From Lentzea tibetensis (GTDB taxonomy: Bacteria; Actinomycetota; Actinomycetes; Mycobacteriales; Pseudonocardiaceae), in contig NZ_VOBR01000001.1 of the NCBI RefSeq assembly GCF_007845675.1, positions 372,001 to 436,000 on the forward strand: a stretch of 64,000 nt of DNA, in the 5' to 3' direction. Position numbers and translations under genes: made by a program. Below the pieces are notes generated by a model. That model did no database searches and had not been told where the DNA came from. It worked only from the letters and a program-made list of their open reading frames with translations. Every line of letters starts with the position of its first letter. Position 1 is the stretch's first letter. Of the stretch, positions 16,317 to 25,733 are shown piece by piece.

Positions 16317-18869
16317 GTGCTCCAGACCTGGTTCGTCATCGTCGTCTCCTTCGCCTATTTGGGGATCCTGTTCGCGGTCGCCTTCTACGGCGACCGCCGC
16401 GGTGATACCGGCCGCAGCCTGATCAGCGGTGGCACCATCTACGCGCTGTCACTCGCCGTGTACGCCACCTCGTGGACCTACTACGGCAGCGTCGGCCGGG
16501 CGGCCACCTCCGGCGTCGGCTTCCTGCCGATCTACCTCGGCCCGACGCTGATGCTCGCGCTCGGCTGGCTGGTGCTGCGCCGGATCATCCGGATCAGCCG
16601 CCGCAACCGGATCACCTCGCTCGCGGACTTCGTGTCCGCCCGCTACGGCAAGAGCGCGACGCTCGGCGCGCTGGTCGCGATCGTCGCGACCGTCGGCGTG
16701 GTCCCGTACATCGCGCTGCAGCTGAAAGCGGTTTCCAACACCTTCGAGCTCATCCGCAGGCACCCGGACGTCATCCCCACCGCGCAGCTCGGCCAGGTGC
16801 CGCTGCTCCAGGACACCGCCCTGTACGTGACGCTGCTGCTGGCGGCGTTCACGATCCTGTTCGGAACGCGGCACCTCGACGCGACCGAGCGGCACGAGGG
16901 CATGGTGACCGCCATCGCGTTCGAGTCCATCGTGAAGCTCGTCGCGTTCGTCGCCGCGGGTGTGTTCGTCACTTTCGGGCTGTACAACGGTTTCGGCGAC
17001 CTGTTCGCGCGCGCGTCCGAGGCAGGCCTGTCGACGGTGTTCACACTCGGCGACGACACCGGTGAATGGGTGTGGCTCACCCTGCTGTCGATGCTCGCGA
17101 TCTTCCTGCTTCCGCGCCAGTGGCAGATCGCCGTCGTCGAGAACGTGGACGAGCGGCACCTCAAGCGCGCGATGTGGCTGACGCCGCTGTACATGTTCCT
17201 CATCAGCATCTTCGTGCTGCCGATTGCCGCAGCGGGGTTGCTGCGGCTCGGTAACACCGTCGACGCCGACACGTATGTACTCGGTGTGCCCATGGCGGCT
17301 GGACAGGAAGCGTTGACACTGCTGGTGTTCATCGGCGGGCTCAGCGCTGCCACCGGCATGATCATCGTCGAGACGGTCGCGCTCAGCACGATGATCTCGA
17401 ACTCGCTCGTGATGCCGGTGCTGCTTCGTCGATGGTCGTACCGTCACAAGCTCGCCGGTCTGATCCTCGGTGTCCGCAGGGTGAGCATCGTCGTCGTGAT
17501 GCTGTTGGGCTACGCGTACTTCCGCCTCGCGGGCGAAGGCGCGGCGTTGGTCTCCATGGGACTCGTGTCGTTCGCGGCGGTCGCCCAGTTCGCGCCCGCG
17601 ATCCTCGGCGGACTGTTCTGGAAGGCCGGCACGCGCAACGGCGCGCTCGTCGGTCTGTCCGCGGGCTTCGCCGCGTGGGTGTACACGTTGCTGCTGCCGA
17701 ACTTCGCGAGGTCCGGCTGGATGTCGCAGTCGTTCCTCACCGAGGGCCCGTTCGGGATCTCGGCGCTGCGCCCGGAAGAGCTGTTCGGCATCAGCGGGAT
17801 GGACAACATCAGCCACTCGATGTTCTGGAGCATGCTCGTGAACATCGGTGGCTACGTTGTAATTTCGTTGCTCAGCAGGCCTCGCGCGCGCGAACAGGCG
17901 CAGGCGGTGCTCTTCGTGGACGCGCTCGCCGATCCCGAACGACCGCGCTTGTGGCGCGGCCGCATACCCGTGGAAGATCTGCACGAGGTGCTGCGCCGTT
18001 CGATCGGCCGGACCGCGACAGATGAGGCGTTCGCCGAATATGCACGCGATCGGGGCATTGAGGTGCCGAGCACGGGCGACGCGGACCCGGATCTGGTACA
18101 CCACGCCGAGACGTTGCTCGCGGGTTCGGTCGGCTCCGCCTCGGCACGGATCATGGTCGCGTCGATCGCTGGGGAGGAACAACTGCGGGTCGAGGAAGTC
18201 ATGGAGATGCTCGACGAGGCGTCCCAGGTGGCTGCTCTCGAAGAGCGCCACCGGCTCGCACGCGAGCTGCACGACTCCGTCTCGCAGGCGCTGTTCTCCA
18301 TGACCCTGCACGCCCGCGCGGTCGAACTGGCCGTGCAGAAGGAAGGCGGCGACCCGAACGGCCCAGTCGCGCGTGGACTCACCGAGCTGCGCTCGCTGAC
18401 CGCGGGCGCGCTGGCCGAGATGCGCGCGTCGCTGTTCCAGCTCCGCCCGGACGCGCTGCGCGAGGACGGCCTCGCCGAGGCGATCCGCAAGCAGTCCGCG
18501 GCCATCGCCGCCCGCGAGGGCCTGGTGATCGCCGTCGAAGCACCCGAGTACCGCCTCGAGCTCGACGACCGGGCCGAGGAAGAACTGTTCCGCGTCGTGC
18601 AGGAAGCCGTGCACAACAGCGTGAAGCACGCCAGCGCCGGACGCATCGACATCATCCTCGACGAGGCCCCGGACGGCCTCGTCGTCGAGGTGATCGACGA
18701 CGGCACAGGTTTCGACCCGCTCGACGCGCCACCCGGAGGCATGGGCCTCAACGGGATGCGGGAACGCATGGCGCGGATCGGCGGCGAGCTCGTCATAGAC
18801 AGCAGCACATCGGGGTCGACCACCGTTCGCGCGGTGCTGCCCGACCAGTCACTAGGAGATCCACGATGA
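16317..18869 (+). CDS. Sodium/solute symporter-sensor histidine kinase fusion
   Basis: The 850-residue membrane protein has an N-terminal SSS-family transporter of about 13 helices (residues 1-530). Early signatures are YATSWTYYGSVGRA and TSLADFVSARYGKSATLGA. A linker is followed by a HisKA_3 dimerisation domain with phospho-acceptor His652 (LARELHDSVSQALFSM) and a HATPase_c domain (EELFRVVQEAVHNSVKHA; DDGTGFDP; GGMGLNGMRERM). It probably senses transport of a small solute and phosphorylates the downstream regulator, as in CbrA-type proteins; the solute is unknown. GTG start; the stop overlaps the regulator ATG (ATGA). Confidence 0.9.
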   Translation: MLQTWFVIVVSFAYLGILFAVAFYGDRRGDTGRSLISGGTIYALSLAVYATSWTYYGSVGRAATSGVGFLPIYLGPTLMLALGWLVLRRIIRISRRNRITSLADFVSARYGKSATLGALVAIVATVGVVPYIALQLKAVSNTFELIRRHPDVIPTAQLGQVPLLQDTALYVTLLLAAFTILFGTRHLDATERHEGMVTAIAFESIVKLVAFVAAGVFVTFGLYNGFGDLFARASEAGLSTVFTLGDDTGEWVWLTLLSMLAIFLLPRQWQIAVVENVDERHLKRAMWLTPLYMFLISIFVLPIAAAGLLRLGNTVDADTYVLGVPMAAGQEALTLLVFIGGLSAATGMIIVETVALSTMISNSLVMPVLLRRWSYRHKLAGLILGVRRVSIVVVMLLGYAYFRLAGEGAALVSMGLVSFAAVAQFAPAILGGLFWKAGTRNGALVGLSAGFAAWVYTLLLPNFARSGWMSQSFLTEGPFGISALRPEELFGISGMDNISHSMFWSMLVNIGGYVVISLLSRPRAREQAQAVLFVDALADPERPRLWRGRIPVEDLHEVLRRSIGRTATDEAFAEYARDRGIEVPSTGDADPDLVHHAETLLAGSVGSASARIMVASIAGEEQLRVEEVMEMLDEASQVAALEERHRLARELHDSVSQALFSMTLHARAVELAVQKEGGDPNGPVARGLTELRSLTAGALAEMRASLFQLRPDALREDGLAEAIRKQSAAIAAREGLVIAVEAPEYRLELDDRAEEELFRVVQEAVHNSVKHASAGRIDIILDEAPDGLVVEVIDDGTGFDPLDAPPGGMGLNGMRERMARIGGELVIDSSTSGSTTVRAVLPDQSLGDPR

Positions 18870-19519
18870 CGCCCATCCGCGTGTTCCTGGTCGACGACCA
18901 CGCGGTCGTGCGGCGCGGCATGCGAGCGTTCTTCGAAATGCTCGACGACATCGACGTGCAGGGCGAGGCCGCGGACGGCCAGGCCGCTTTGGACCAGTTG
19001 GCCGTGCTCGCGGCGCAGGACAACCTGCCCGACGTCGTGTTGATGGACCTCCTGATGCCTCGGCTGGACGGGATCGGTGCCACCAAAGCCATCAAGGCCC
19101 GCTACCCGCAGGTGGAGGTGGTCGCGCTGACGTCGTTCAGCGAGGCTGAACGGGTGCACGTGGCCCTGGAGGCCGGCGCCGCCGGTTATCTGCTGAAGGA
19201 CGCCGAGGCCGATCAGGTGGGAGCCGCTGTCCGCGCCGCCAAGCGGGGACAGGTGCACCTGGACCCTGCTGTCGCCCGGACGCTCACCCGGTCGTTGGTC
19301 GCTCCGCAACGAACAGCCACCGCGTTGACGCCGCGGGAGCGGGAGATCCTGGTGCTCGTCGCTCAGGGGAAGTCCAATCGGGACATCGCCGACGCGCTGG
19401 TGATCAGCGAGCGGACCGCGCGGACCCACGTGAGCAACGTGTTGAACAAGCTCGGGCTGGCTTCCCGGACCCAGGCCGCTCTGTGGGCGGTGCGGGAAGG
19501 GTTGGTCACCGGGCCCTAG
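18866..19519 (+). CDS. NarL-type response regulator, partner of the symporter-kinase
   Basis: The 217-residue protein has a canonical receiver with Asp61 in PDVVLMDLLMP, switch Thr in VALTSFS and Lys in GYLLKDA. The LuxR helix-turn-helix is LTPREREILVLVAQGKSNRDIADALVISERTARTHVSNVLNKL. Translational overlap with the kinase (ATGA) makes the pairing firm. Its targets are unknown. The 3' end overlaps the convergent gene by four bases. Confidence 0.93.
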   Translation: MTPIRVFLVDDHAVVRRGMRAFFEMLDDIDVQGEAADGQAALDQLAVLAAQDNLPDVVLMDLLMPRLDGIGATKAIKARYPQVEVVALTSFSEAERVHVALEAGAAGYLLKDAEADQVGAAVRAAKRGQVHLDPAVARTLTRSLVAPQRTATALTPREREILVLVAQGKSNRDIADALVISERTARTHVSNVLNKLGLASRTQAALWAVREGLVTGP

Positions 19520-20262
19520 CCGGTGGCGTAGGAGGCGAAGTAGGCCTTGACGACACGGACTTTCACCGGTGGTGGGAACTCCTGGTTGTTGTCGCCCAGC
19601 CCGCCGACTATCGCGGTCCACGCCTCCTGTGAGCGGTTGACGACGCCGTGGGTGTCGTCGATGAGCACGAACTCTCCGTCGCGGTCGCAGTAGTAGGCGC
19701 CGTTGAGGCCGTCCGCGCGGCCCGGCCAGCTGCCGCCGTTGCGCACCTGGCACTTCGCGCCGTCGGCCAGTTCCAGGCCCCACGGCACCGGGTCGGTGGG
19801 GGCGGCCACCCGGACGACCGGCGCGGTCGACGTCATGCGCTTCAGCGTCTTCTCCCACGGCGTGGTGCCGCACAACAGGGTGGTGCGGTTCGGCGTCACC
19901 CAGCAGACGTCCGCTCTCGCCGCGGACGGGACGCACATCACGATGTCGGAGTCCATCCCCGCGCTGGACTGGCCGCAGTTCGACACCTCCTCACCGGCCA
20001 GCACGGTGTAGCCGGCGGCCGGTGTGCCCGTGCGGTCGACCGGGATCAGCTGCACCATCTCGGTGGCCCTGTCCGGATCGGGATCCGCGAGGGTGCTCGT
20101 GGCGATGGTGGTCGTGGGTGGCTCCTGGGTGGGCACGGCGCTGGGCACGGTCACGACCGCCACACCCGTCGTCGACGAGCGCATCACCGACCGGGCAACG
20201 ACTATTCCACCCGCGAGGACCAGCGCGGCGATCACCGCGAGCCACGCGACGCGCTGGTTCAC
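19516..20262 (-). CDS. Membrane-anchored extracytoplasmic protein, unknown
   Basis: The 248-residue protein has an N-terminal transmembrane anchor (VAWLAVIAALVLAGGIVVA) and a Ser/Thr/Pro-rich stalk. The outer domain holds several Cys (SNCGQSS, DIVMCVPS, ADVCWVTP, LLCGTTP, AKCQVRNG, AYYCDRDG), suggesting three disulfides. I do not recognise the family. Its start overlaps the stop of the upstream gene (ATGA), so the two form an operon and may act together at the surface. Confidence 0.6.
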   Translation of the reverse strand: MNQRVAWLAVIAALVLAGGIVVARSVMRSSTTGVAVVTVPSAVPTQEPPTTTIATSTLADPDPDRATEMVQLIPVDRTGTPAAGYTVLAGEEVSNCGQSSAGMDSDIVMCVPSAARADVCWVTPNRTTLLCGTTPWEKTLKRMTSTAPVVRVAAPTDPVPWGLELADGAKCQVRNGGSWPGRADGLNGAYYCDRDGEFVLIDDTHGVVNRSQEAWTAIVGGLGDNNQEFPPPVKVRVVKAYFASYATG

Positions 20263-21140
20263 GGCGCGCCGCCGATCTCGGCCAGCAGTGAGCGGACCTT
20301 CTCCGGCGAGCAGTCGATCAGGTCCCAGTCGCTGGTCTTGTCACTCGCCGCCACGCCCGGCGGGTAGAGGAGGCACTGGAACACACCGGGTTTCATCCCC
20401 GGTTGCACCGCGAGGCGCGCGTACCTGCCGGGGCTGACTCGGTCGAACCCGTCGACCTTTCCGTTGAGCGGCAAGGAGACCGTCGCCTTCTTCTCGCCCG
20501 TCGCGACGTCCGCGACGATGCGGCCCGAGTAGCTGTGGCCGGTGTCGCCGAGCAGGTGCAGCTCGATCGAGCCCTGCTCGCCCGGCTGGAGGTTGAAGGC
20601 GAACGGGCCGGTGGTCTGGGTTTCGAGGTCGACCAGCTGTGCCTGTGGATCACGGTCCAGCCGCAGGTGGAGGATGGCGTTGTCGCCGTTTCCACCGTCG
20701 GGGCAGCGGAACAACATGACCGGACGCGGGTCGTACTTCTTCAGGTCCACCGCGCGGACGTTGCTGATCGCGAGCATCGCGCCGTCCTGGGCGATGCTGC
20801 GCAGCGCGATCCGCTGGTACGGCGGGACTTCCTGGCCGACCTTCGTGAGCCACTCGACGACCTTCGGCGTGCAGTAGCCGTCGTCGCCGGGCGGCATGTC
20901 CTCGAGCCGGACGTCCAGCGGCAGCACGAACTCCGTGACACCGGGCTTGTTCACCGGTTCGGCGCTCAGGCTGGAGACCTCGGTCTCGTCCTTGACCAGG
21001 TCCGGAACCGGGCCGACGACGGCCGCCACCAGGCTGACGCCCGCGATGGCCGCGCCCGCGACCAGGAACCACGGGCTCTTGACCGCGGACGCCAGCCTGC
21101 CGGACTTCTTGGACTTCTTGGACTTCCTGCGCCGACTCAC
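20259..21140 (-). CDS. Membrane-anchored extracytoplasmic protein, unknown
   Basis: The 293-residue protein has a strongly basic cytoplasmic N-terminus (RRRKSKKSKKSGR), one transmembrane helix (PWFLVAGAAIAGVSLVAAVVG), and a large outer domain. That domain has paired Cys (DGYCTPKV, LFRCPDGG, FQCLLYPP, LIDCSPEK). No known domain is recognised. It is the first gene of a two-gene operon with the anchored protein that follows. Confidence 0.6.
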   Translation of the reverse strand: MSRRRKSKKSKKSGRLASAVKSPWFLVAGAAIAGVSLVAAVVGPVPDLVKDETEVSSLSAEPVNKPGVTEFVLPLDVRLEDMPPGDDGYCTPKVVEWLTKVGQEVPPYQRIALRSIAQDGAMLAISNVRAVDLKKYDPRPVMLFRCPDGGNGDNAILHLRLDRDPQAQLVDLETQTTGPFAFNLQPGEQGSIELHLLGDTGHSYSGRIVADVATGEKKATVSLPLNGKVDGFDRVSPGRYARLAVQPGMKPGVFQCLLYPPGVAASDKTSDWDLIDCSPEKVRSLLAEIGGAP

Positions 21141-21180
21141 GACGGCGTCATCGTGCTCACGCCGAGCGCCGTTACGGATC

Positions 21181-22683
21181 TCAGCCGAGCGACCACGCGA
21201 TCAGGTTGCCCGTTGTGCCCGTGCCGAAGCCGCCCGAGTTGCCGTCGATCATGTAGAGCACGCCGTTGGCCATGATCGGGCTCGACCAGTGGTGCTCGCC
21301 GATCGCGCCGGTCCACACGACCGCTCCGGTCACCGGGTTGATGGCCTGGAGCTCGCGCGCCTTGAAGGTGTGCGTCTTCTCGCCACCGCCGTTGGCCGCG
21401 TACAGCACACCGTTCGCGACGAAAGCCGATGTCGTCCAGGTGTTCCAGATCGTCCACTTGAGACTGATGCGCGGGTTGCCCTGCGCGTCCACCTCGACCT
21501 GGAAGCCCGCGATGCCCTTCTCCCCCGGCACGAACACCCAGACCTTCCCGTCGGCCGGGTTGGTCCAGACGGCGCCCTGCGAGCGCATCATGCTCATGTC
21601 CGGGAAGTCGAACAGCTGCAGCTCGCCGCCGAGGTGGCCGGGCCCGCCCTTGCCGGACAGGTTGGCGATGTTCAGCAGCCTGATCTTGCGGTCCTTGCCG
21701 GGCTGCACGCCGAGGTGCGGGTACTTGGCGCTGATGTTCTTCGGCAGGATCAGCAGTCCGCCGCTGCCGATGTCGCGGTCCGACTTCACCGACGCCTCCC
21801 AGTCGGTCGGCGTGTAGCTGTCGACCGGGTAGCCGCCACCGTCGCGGAGCTGGGTGCTGCCGTCCGGCGCGAGCGCGACCCAGCTCTGCCGCCACACCTT
21901 GCCGGGCACCCAGGTGTTGCCGTTGTTGGAGCCGCCCATCTGGAAGAGCCGTTGCAGGACCGGGTCGAACGACGGGCCGCGCGCCCACGGGTTCGGGCCG
22001 CGCACGTCGCACGTGGGGCCGCCCGGCGTGCCGAAGTGGGTGTCCGGCCGGTTCGCGCAGGCCAGGCTGAACACGTGCTGCGTGCCGGTGGCCAGGTTGA
22101 TCGTGGTGACGTGGCCGTTGCCCTGGTTGGACGCGTAGAGGTACGACGTGCCGTCGGTCGCGGTGCCGATGGTGAGCGCCGAGCTGGCCTTGCCGGGACC
22201 CGCCTGCTGCGGCCAGCCGCCGCCGATGATCTCGGTACCGTCGGCGACCTTCAGCTTGTGCACCATGCCGTCGTTGGTGTTCGCGTAGAGGAACTGGCGG
22301 TTCGGGTCGAGCGCGGGGCTCGCGTTGGCGATGCCGCTGCCGGTGAACGTCTTCGACCACACGTGCGCGCCGGTGCGCGCGTCGAACGCGCTGACCTTGC
22401 CGCGTTCCCCTTGCAGGTAAACGAGATCGCGCATGCCATCGGACGTGGCAACCCCGGTCAGCAGCACCGGCGCGCCGTCGGGCACGTCGTTCAGCGGTGT
22501 CTTGAAGAGCGGCTTCAACCGGGCCACGTTGTCGAGCCCGATCGCGGTCTCGAGCGTGTTGTTCGCGGACTTCGTCTGGTCGAGGCCGAACTGGAGCCAG
22601 TCGTACTTGGTCCGCGCGGCCGAGGACGGTGCGCCGGACAGCGTCAACACCACTGCGGCGATGAGCACGGGTAGTCGTCTCAC
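21181..22683 (-). CDS. Secreted PQQ-type beta-propeller protein
   Basis: The protein of about 500 residues has a signal peptide (LPVLIAAVVLTLSGAPSSA) and repeated propeller blades (GKVSAFDARTGAHVWSKTF, ...LYANTNDGMVHKLK, GNGHVTTINLATGTQ, ...LQAINPVTGAVVWTGAIG, NGVLYMIDGNSGG). GTG 22683 is chosen because GGAGG sits five bases upstream. Families of this fold include quinoprotein dehydrogenases and BamB-like scaffolds; I see no clear PQQ-ligating set, so enzyme activity is not claimed. Confidence 0.75.
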   Translation of the reverse strand: MRRLPVLIAAVVLTLSGAPSSAARTKYDWLQFGLDQTKSANNTLETAIGLDNVARLKPLFKTPLNDVPDGAPVLLTGVATSDGMRDLVYLQGERGKVSAFDARTGAHVWSKTFTGSGIANASPALDPNRQFLYANTNDGMVHKLKVADGTEIIGGGWPQQAGPGKASSALTIGTATDGTSYLYASNQGNGHVTTINLATGTQHVFSLACANRPDTHFGTPGGPTCDVRGPNPWARGPSFDPVLQRLFQMGGSNNGNTWVPGKVWRQSWVALAPDGSTQLRDGGGYPVDSYTPTDWEASVKSDRDIGSGGLLILPKNISAKYPHLGVQPGKDRKIRLLNIANLSGKGGPGHLGGELQLFDFPDMSMMRSQGAVWTNPADGKVWVFVPGEKGIAGFQVEVDAQGNPRISLKWTIWNTWTTSAFVANGVLYAANGGGEKTHTFKARELQAINPVTGAVVWTGAIGEHHWSSPIMANGVLYMIDGNSGGFGTGTTGNLIAWSLG

Positions 22684-22763
22684 GTCAGCCTCCACTCACG
22701 TGCCGAGCGGCGGCTGAAAACCTTTCCTACCGCTGCCAGGCCGTGCCTGGCAAGGTGATGCGA

Positions 22764-23567
22764 ATGCACGCGATCATCACCGGCGGTTCGAGCGGCATCG
22801 GCCTCGCGACGGCCCGCCTGCTCTCGGCACGCGGCGCGACGGTGTCACTGCTGGCACGCGGCGCCGCCCGGCTCGAAGCGGCGGCTCAGGAGATCGGCGC
22901 GCACAGCCGCGCCGTCGACGTGTCCGACGAGGCCGCGCTCACCACGGCTCTGCAGGAGTTGGAGGGGCTGGGCGGTCCGTGCGACGTGCTGATCAGCTGC
23001 GCGGGCCTGGCCAGGCCGGGCCGGTTCCTCGAGCTCGAGCCCGCGGTGTTCCGCGAGATGATCGAGGTCGACTACTTCGGCACGCTGTACGCGATCCGCG
23101 CTGTCGCACCCGGCATGGTCGAGCGCGGGCGCGGCAGCATCGTGGCCGTGTCCTCGGCGGCCGGGCTGCTCGGCATCTACGGCTACAGCGCGTACGGCCC
23201 GGCGAAGTTCGCCGTGCGCGGCCTGATGGAGTCGCTGCGCGCCGAGCTGACCCCGCACGGCGTGCACGTCGGCGTGGTGTTCCCGCCGGACGTCGACACG
23301 CCGCAGCTCGCCGACGAGAACCGGTTCAAGCCCGCGGAGACGTTCGCGATCAGCGGCACCATCAAGCCGTTGTCTCCCGAGGCGGTCGCGGCCTCGATCG
23401 TGCTGGGCATCGACAAGCGCAGGTTCCTGATCTGCCCGGACACCGGCACCAAGCTGCTGGCGCGGCTCGGCGGTGTGCTCGCTCCGGTGCTGAACTGGTC
23501 GTTCGACCGGAAGGTGCGATCGGTGACACCTGGTTCGGCGGGTGCACGCCGGGCCGACAGGAGGTAG
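22764..23567 (+). CDS. Short-chain dehydrogenase, 3-ketodihydrosphingosine reductase-like
   Basis: The enzyme of about 267 residues has TGGSSGIG near residue 7 and SCAG near 75. The catalytic Tyr and Lys are in GYSAYGPAKFA. A C-terminal PLSPEAVAASIVLGIDKRRFLICPD...NWSFDRKV block resembles the KDSR-like group. Its substrate is probably a ketone on a long acyl or sphingoid chain, but this is only a family hint. ATG 22764 has AAGG eight bases upstream. It precedes the RibD-like gene by seven bases. Confidence 0.82.
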   Translation: MHAIITGGSSGIGLATARLLSARGATVSLLARGAARLEAAAQEIGAHSRAVDVSDEAALTTALQELEGLGGPCDVLISCAGLARPGRFLELEPAVFREMIEVDYFGTLYAIRAVAPGMVERGRGSIVAVSSAAGLLGIYGYSAYGPAKFAVRGLMESLRAELTPHGVHVGVVFPPDVDTPQLADENRFKPAETFAISGTIKPLSPEAVAASIVLGIDKRRFLICPDTGTKLLARLGGVLAPVLNWSFDRKVRSVTPGSAGARRADRR

Positions 23568-23574
23568 GAGAGTC

Positions 23575-24117
23575 ATGCGCGTTGTCGCCACTGAGTACAT
23601 CTCGCTCGACGGTGTCTTCGAGGAGCCCGGCGTGTGGTCCGGCCCGTGGTTCGGCGAGGAGTGCGGCCAGTTCAAGGACGCCGAGCTGCAGGCGAGTGAT
23701 GCGTTGCTGCTGGGGCGCAAGACCTACGAGGGTTTCGCGGCCGCGTGGCCGAACATGATCGAGGAGACGGGCGACTTCGGCGTCAAGATGAACACGATGC
23801 CGAAGTACGTCGTCTCCGCCACGCTCGACAAGGTCGAGTGGGAAGGGTCCGTGCTGCTCGAGGGCGACCCGGTCGAGGCGATCCGCGAGCTGAAGCAGCG
23901 GCCGGGCAACGACCTGCTGCTGTCCGGCAGCGCGCAGGTGTTCAACGCGGCGCACGCGGCCGGCCTCATCGACCTCTACCGGTTCATGGTCTACCCGGTC
24001 GTGCTCGGTGGTGGAGCGCGTCTCTTCGCCGACGGCCTCTCCCAGGTCAACCTCAAGAAGGTCGCCACGAAGACGCTCGACGGCGCCGTCACGGTCCTGG
24101 AGTTCGAGCCCGCCTGA
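23575..24117 (+). CDS. Dihydrofolate reductase/RibD C-terminal-type protein
   Basis: The 180-residue protein begins MRVVATEYISLDGVFEEPG. It contains DALLLGRKTYEGFAAAWP, KYVVSATLDKVEWEGS, LLLSGSAQVFNAAHAAGLID and PVVLGGGARLF, the signature series of RibD_C/YyaP-like reductases. The physiological substrate is unknown. AGGAGGTAGGAG precedes the ATG. Likely co-transcribed with the SDR; overlaps the convergent DUF1992 gene by 29 bases. Confidence 0.88.
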   Translation: MRVVATEYISLDGVFEEPGVWSGPWFGEECGQFKDAELQASDALLLGRKTYEGFAAAWPNMIEETGDFGVKMNTMPKYVVSATLDKVEWEGSVLLEGDPVEAIRELKQRPGNDLLLSGSAQVFNAAHAAGLIDLYRFMVYPVVLGGGARLFADGLSQVNLKKVATKTLDGAVTVLEFEPA

Positions 24118-24496
24118 ACTCGGCCAGCACGGCCTCCGCGTCGTACTGCACGAGGTTGAGCGGCGGACCGGACAGCGGTTTGCGGAGCGCGTCGAGAATC
24201 CTCGCGTTGATCTCCTCGACGATCCGGCGCGCTTCCTCCTCCGTCTTCGCGTTCACCGCCGCCGCGCGGGCGTCCGCCGCCTCCTTGCGCAGCTGCAAGG
24301 AGGCGGGCAGGGCCGTGCCCTCCTCTTCGCGGATCTTCTTCTTGAGCCACCACAGTTCGTCGTGCGGCTCGCCCGCACCGGGGAGCGGCTTGCCGGCGCT
24401 GGGCAGGTCGTCGAACTCGCCGCGCTCCTGAGCCTCGCGGATCTGCCGGTCGATCCACGACTCGAAGCTCACACCGGGTGGCTTGCGCTCGGTCAT
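24089..24496 (-). CDS. DUF1992 (DnaJ-C28-like) protein
   Basis: The 135-residue protein has the family core: FESWIDRQIREAQERGEFDDLPSAGKPL, then HDELWWLKKKIREEE, and a helical VEEINARILDALRKP. It is charged, cytoplasmic and without membrane segments. Its biological role is unknown; relatives are called DnaJ homologue subfamily C member 28 but lack a J domain. Confidence 0.85.
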   Translation of the reverse strand: MTERKPPGVSFESWIDRQIREAQERGEFDDLPSAGKPLPGAGEPHDELWWLKKKIREEEGTALPASLQLRKEAADARAAAVNAKTEEEARRIVEEINARILDALRKPLSGPPLNLVQYDAEAVLAEFRRARTPGP

Positions 24497-24516
24497 GTTC
24501 TCGAGCGTACCGACGG

Positions 24517-25137
24517 TCAGCGGGACCTGGGCGGGGCCTTGGTCGTGGCCACGCCGTCCCGCTTGAACACGATCCGGAAGTCGCCCGTGGCGATCGTCAG
24601 GTGGCTCTCGGTCGCCGACACCGTGGCCTGCTTCGCCAAGGCCAGCGCCTCCATCACGTCGCTGACGAGCACCCGCACCGGATCTTCGTCGCTGTAGCCG
24701 ATCTCGGTCATGAGGCCGCCGTTGATCGCGATCACGTCAGTGCTCGCGTCGATCTTGATGTTGCACCTCAACCAGTTCACCGAGTCGTAGAGAGTCATCT
24801 CGCGGTCGTTCATGAAAGTCGCCGTTGCTTCGACGTCAGCGGGAACCGGGGTCGTGCGCCCGTTCCTGGTGATCGACTCCACCTGCCAGCGGTACCCGAC
24901 GTAGTGCTGCGCGGTCGACGTGCTCGGCCCAGGAGGCGGGGCGCTGTCGTTGAGCGAAACAACGGCCACCGGTGCGGCGACCGCCACCACGGCCGCGACG
25001 CAGGCGGCGACCAGCCACTTCCTGCCGTCGGACCGCTGCGGCTCCGGCAGGGTCGACCTGCGCAGCGTCTCCGGCGTGATCTCCTCGGCGCCCTCCCGCA
25101 GCGCGGCGCGCACCCGGTCCTCCACGTCGTCCCTCAT
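24517..25137 (-). CDS. Membrane-anchored protein coupled to an ECF sigma factor (possible anti-sigma)
   Basis: The 206-residue protein has a cytoplasmic helical segment of about 40 residues and a single transmembrane helix (WLVAACVAAVVAVAAPVAVV). The extracytoplasmic domain is about 140 residues. The start overlaps the sigma factor stop (ATGA). That layout suggests an anti-sigma or sensor role, although no zinc-binding HxxxCxxC motif is seen. Confidence 0.6.
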   Translation of the reverse strand: MRDDVEDRVRAALREGAEEITPETLRRSTLPEPQRSDGRKWLVAACVAAVVAVAAPVAVVSLNDSAPPPGPSTSTAQHYVGYRWQVESITRNGRTTPVPADVEATATFMNDREMTLYDSVNWLRCNIKIDASTDVIAINGGLMTEIGYSDEDPVRVLVSDVMEALALAKQATVSATESHLTIATGDFRIVFKRDGVATTKAPPRSR

Positions 25138-25643
25138 TCGACACTCCCGTCCAGAACACCACGAAGGCTCGACACGGCGCGGTGCAGTGATGCCGACACC
25201 GCAGTGGGCTTGATGCCCAGCAACTGGGCTATCTCGGCGATCTCGAGGTCCTCGAAGTACCGCAGCACCACGACCTCACGCTGCCGCTGCGGCAACCTGC
25301 GGATCGCGGTGCGGATCCGGTCGTTCTCGGCCCGCTTGACGATCTCCGCGTCCGCCGGTTCGGCGTCGGTGCGCTGCGGCGGTACCACCACCGAGCGCAC
25401 GACGCGACGACGGCGCAGCACCGACCTGGACCGGTTGACCACGGCCCTGACGAGGTAGTGCTCCGGCCGCGTCAGGTCTGCCCGTCGGTTGCGCTGCAGC
25501 GCCGCGAAGACGTCCTGCACGACGTCCTCGGCCGCCTCCTGGCCGTCGACGAGCGACGCGGCGAGGCGCACCAGGTGGAGGTAGTGCTCGGCGAAGAGCA
25601 CTTGCACGTCCGGTTCCGACCGCCGGTCGGTGATCAGCTCCAT
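25134..25643 (-). CDS. ECF sigma factor, SigE-family
   Basis: The protein of about 169 residues has region 2 (FAEHYLHLVRLAASLVDGQEAAEDVVQDVFAALQRN) and region 4 (LPQRQREVVVLRYFEDLEIAEIAQLLGIKPTAVSASLHRAVSSL). ATG 25643 is preceded by GAGGGGGG; ATG 25655 is an alternative. Its stop overlaps the membrane-protein ATG, so the two form a sensing unit responding to an unknown envelope signal. Confidence 0.9.
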   Translation of the reverse strand: MELITDRRSEPDVQVLFAEHYLHLVRLAASLVDGQEAAEDVVQDVFAALQRNRRADLTRPEHYLVRAVVNRSRSVLRRRRVVRSVVVPPQRTDAEPADAEIVKRAENDRIRTAIRRLPQRQREVVVLRYFEDLEIAEIAQLLGIKPTAVSASLHRAVSSLRGVLDGSVE

Positions 25644-25733
25644 GGCCCCCCTCATCCCTCGAGGACCGTTTCAGGCCCACACCCCAGTAGACGCACGGGG
25701 TGCGGGCCCATCAACACGACTTCGAAAGTCAGG

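Noticed and set aside
16449-18629. 726-codon minus-strand ORF opposite the symporter-kinase
   Set aside because: Shadow frame of a clear SSS-kinase gene; low-complexity Arg/His/Gln composition.
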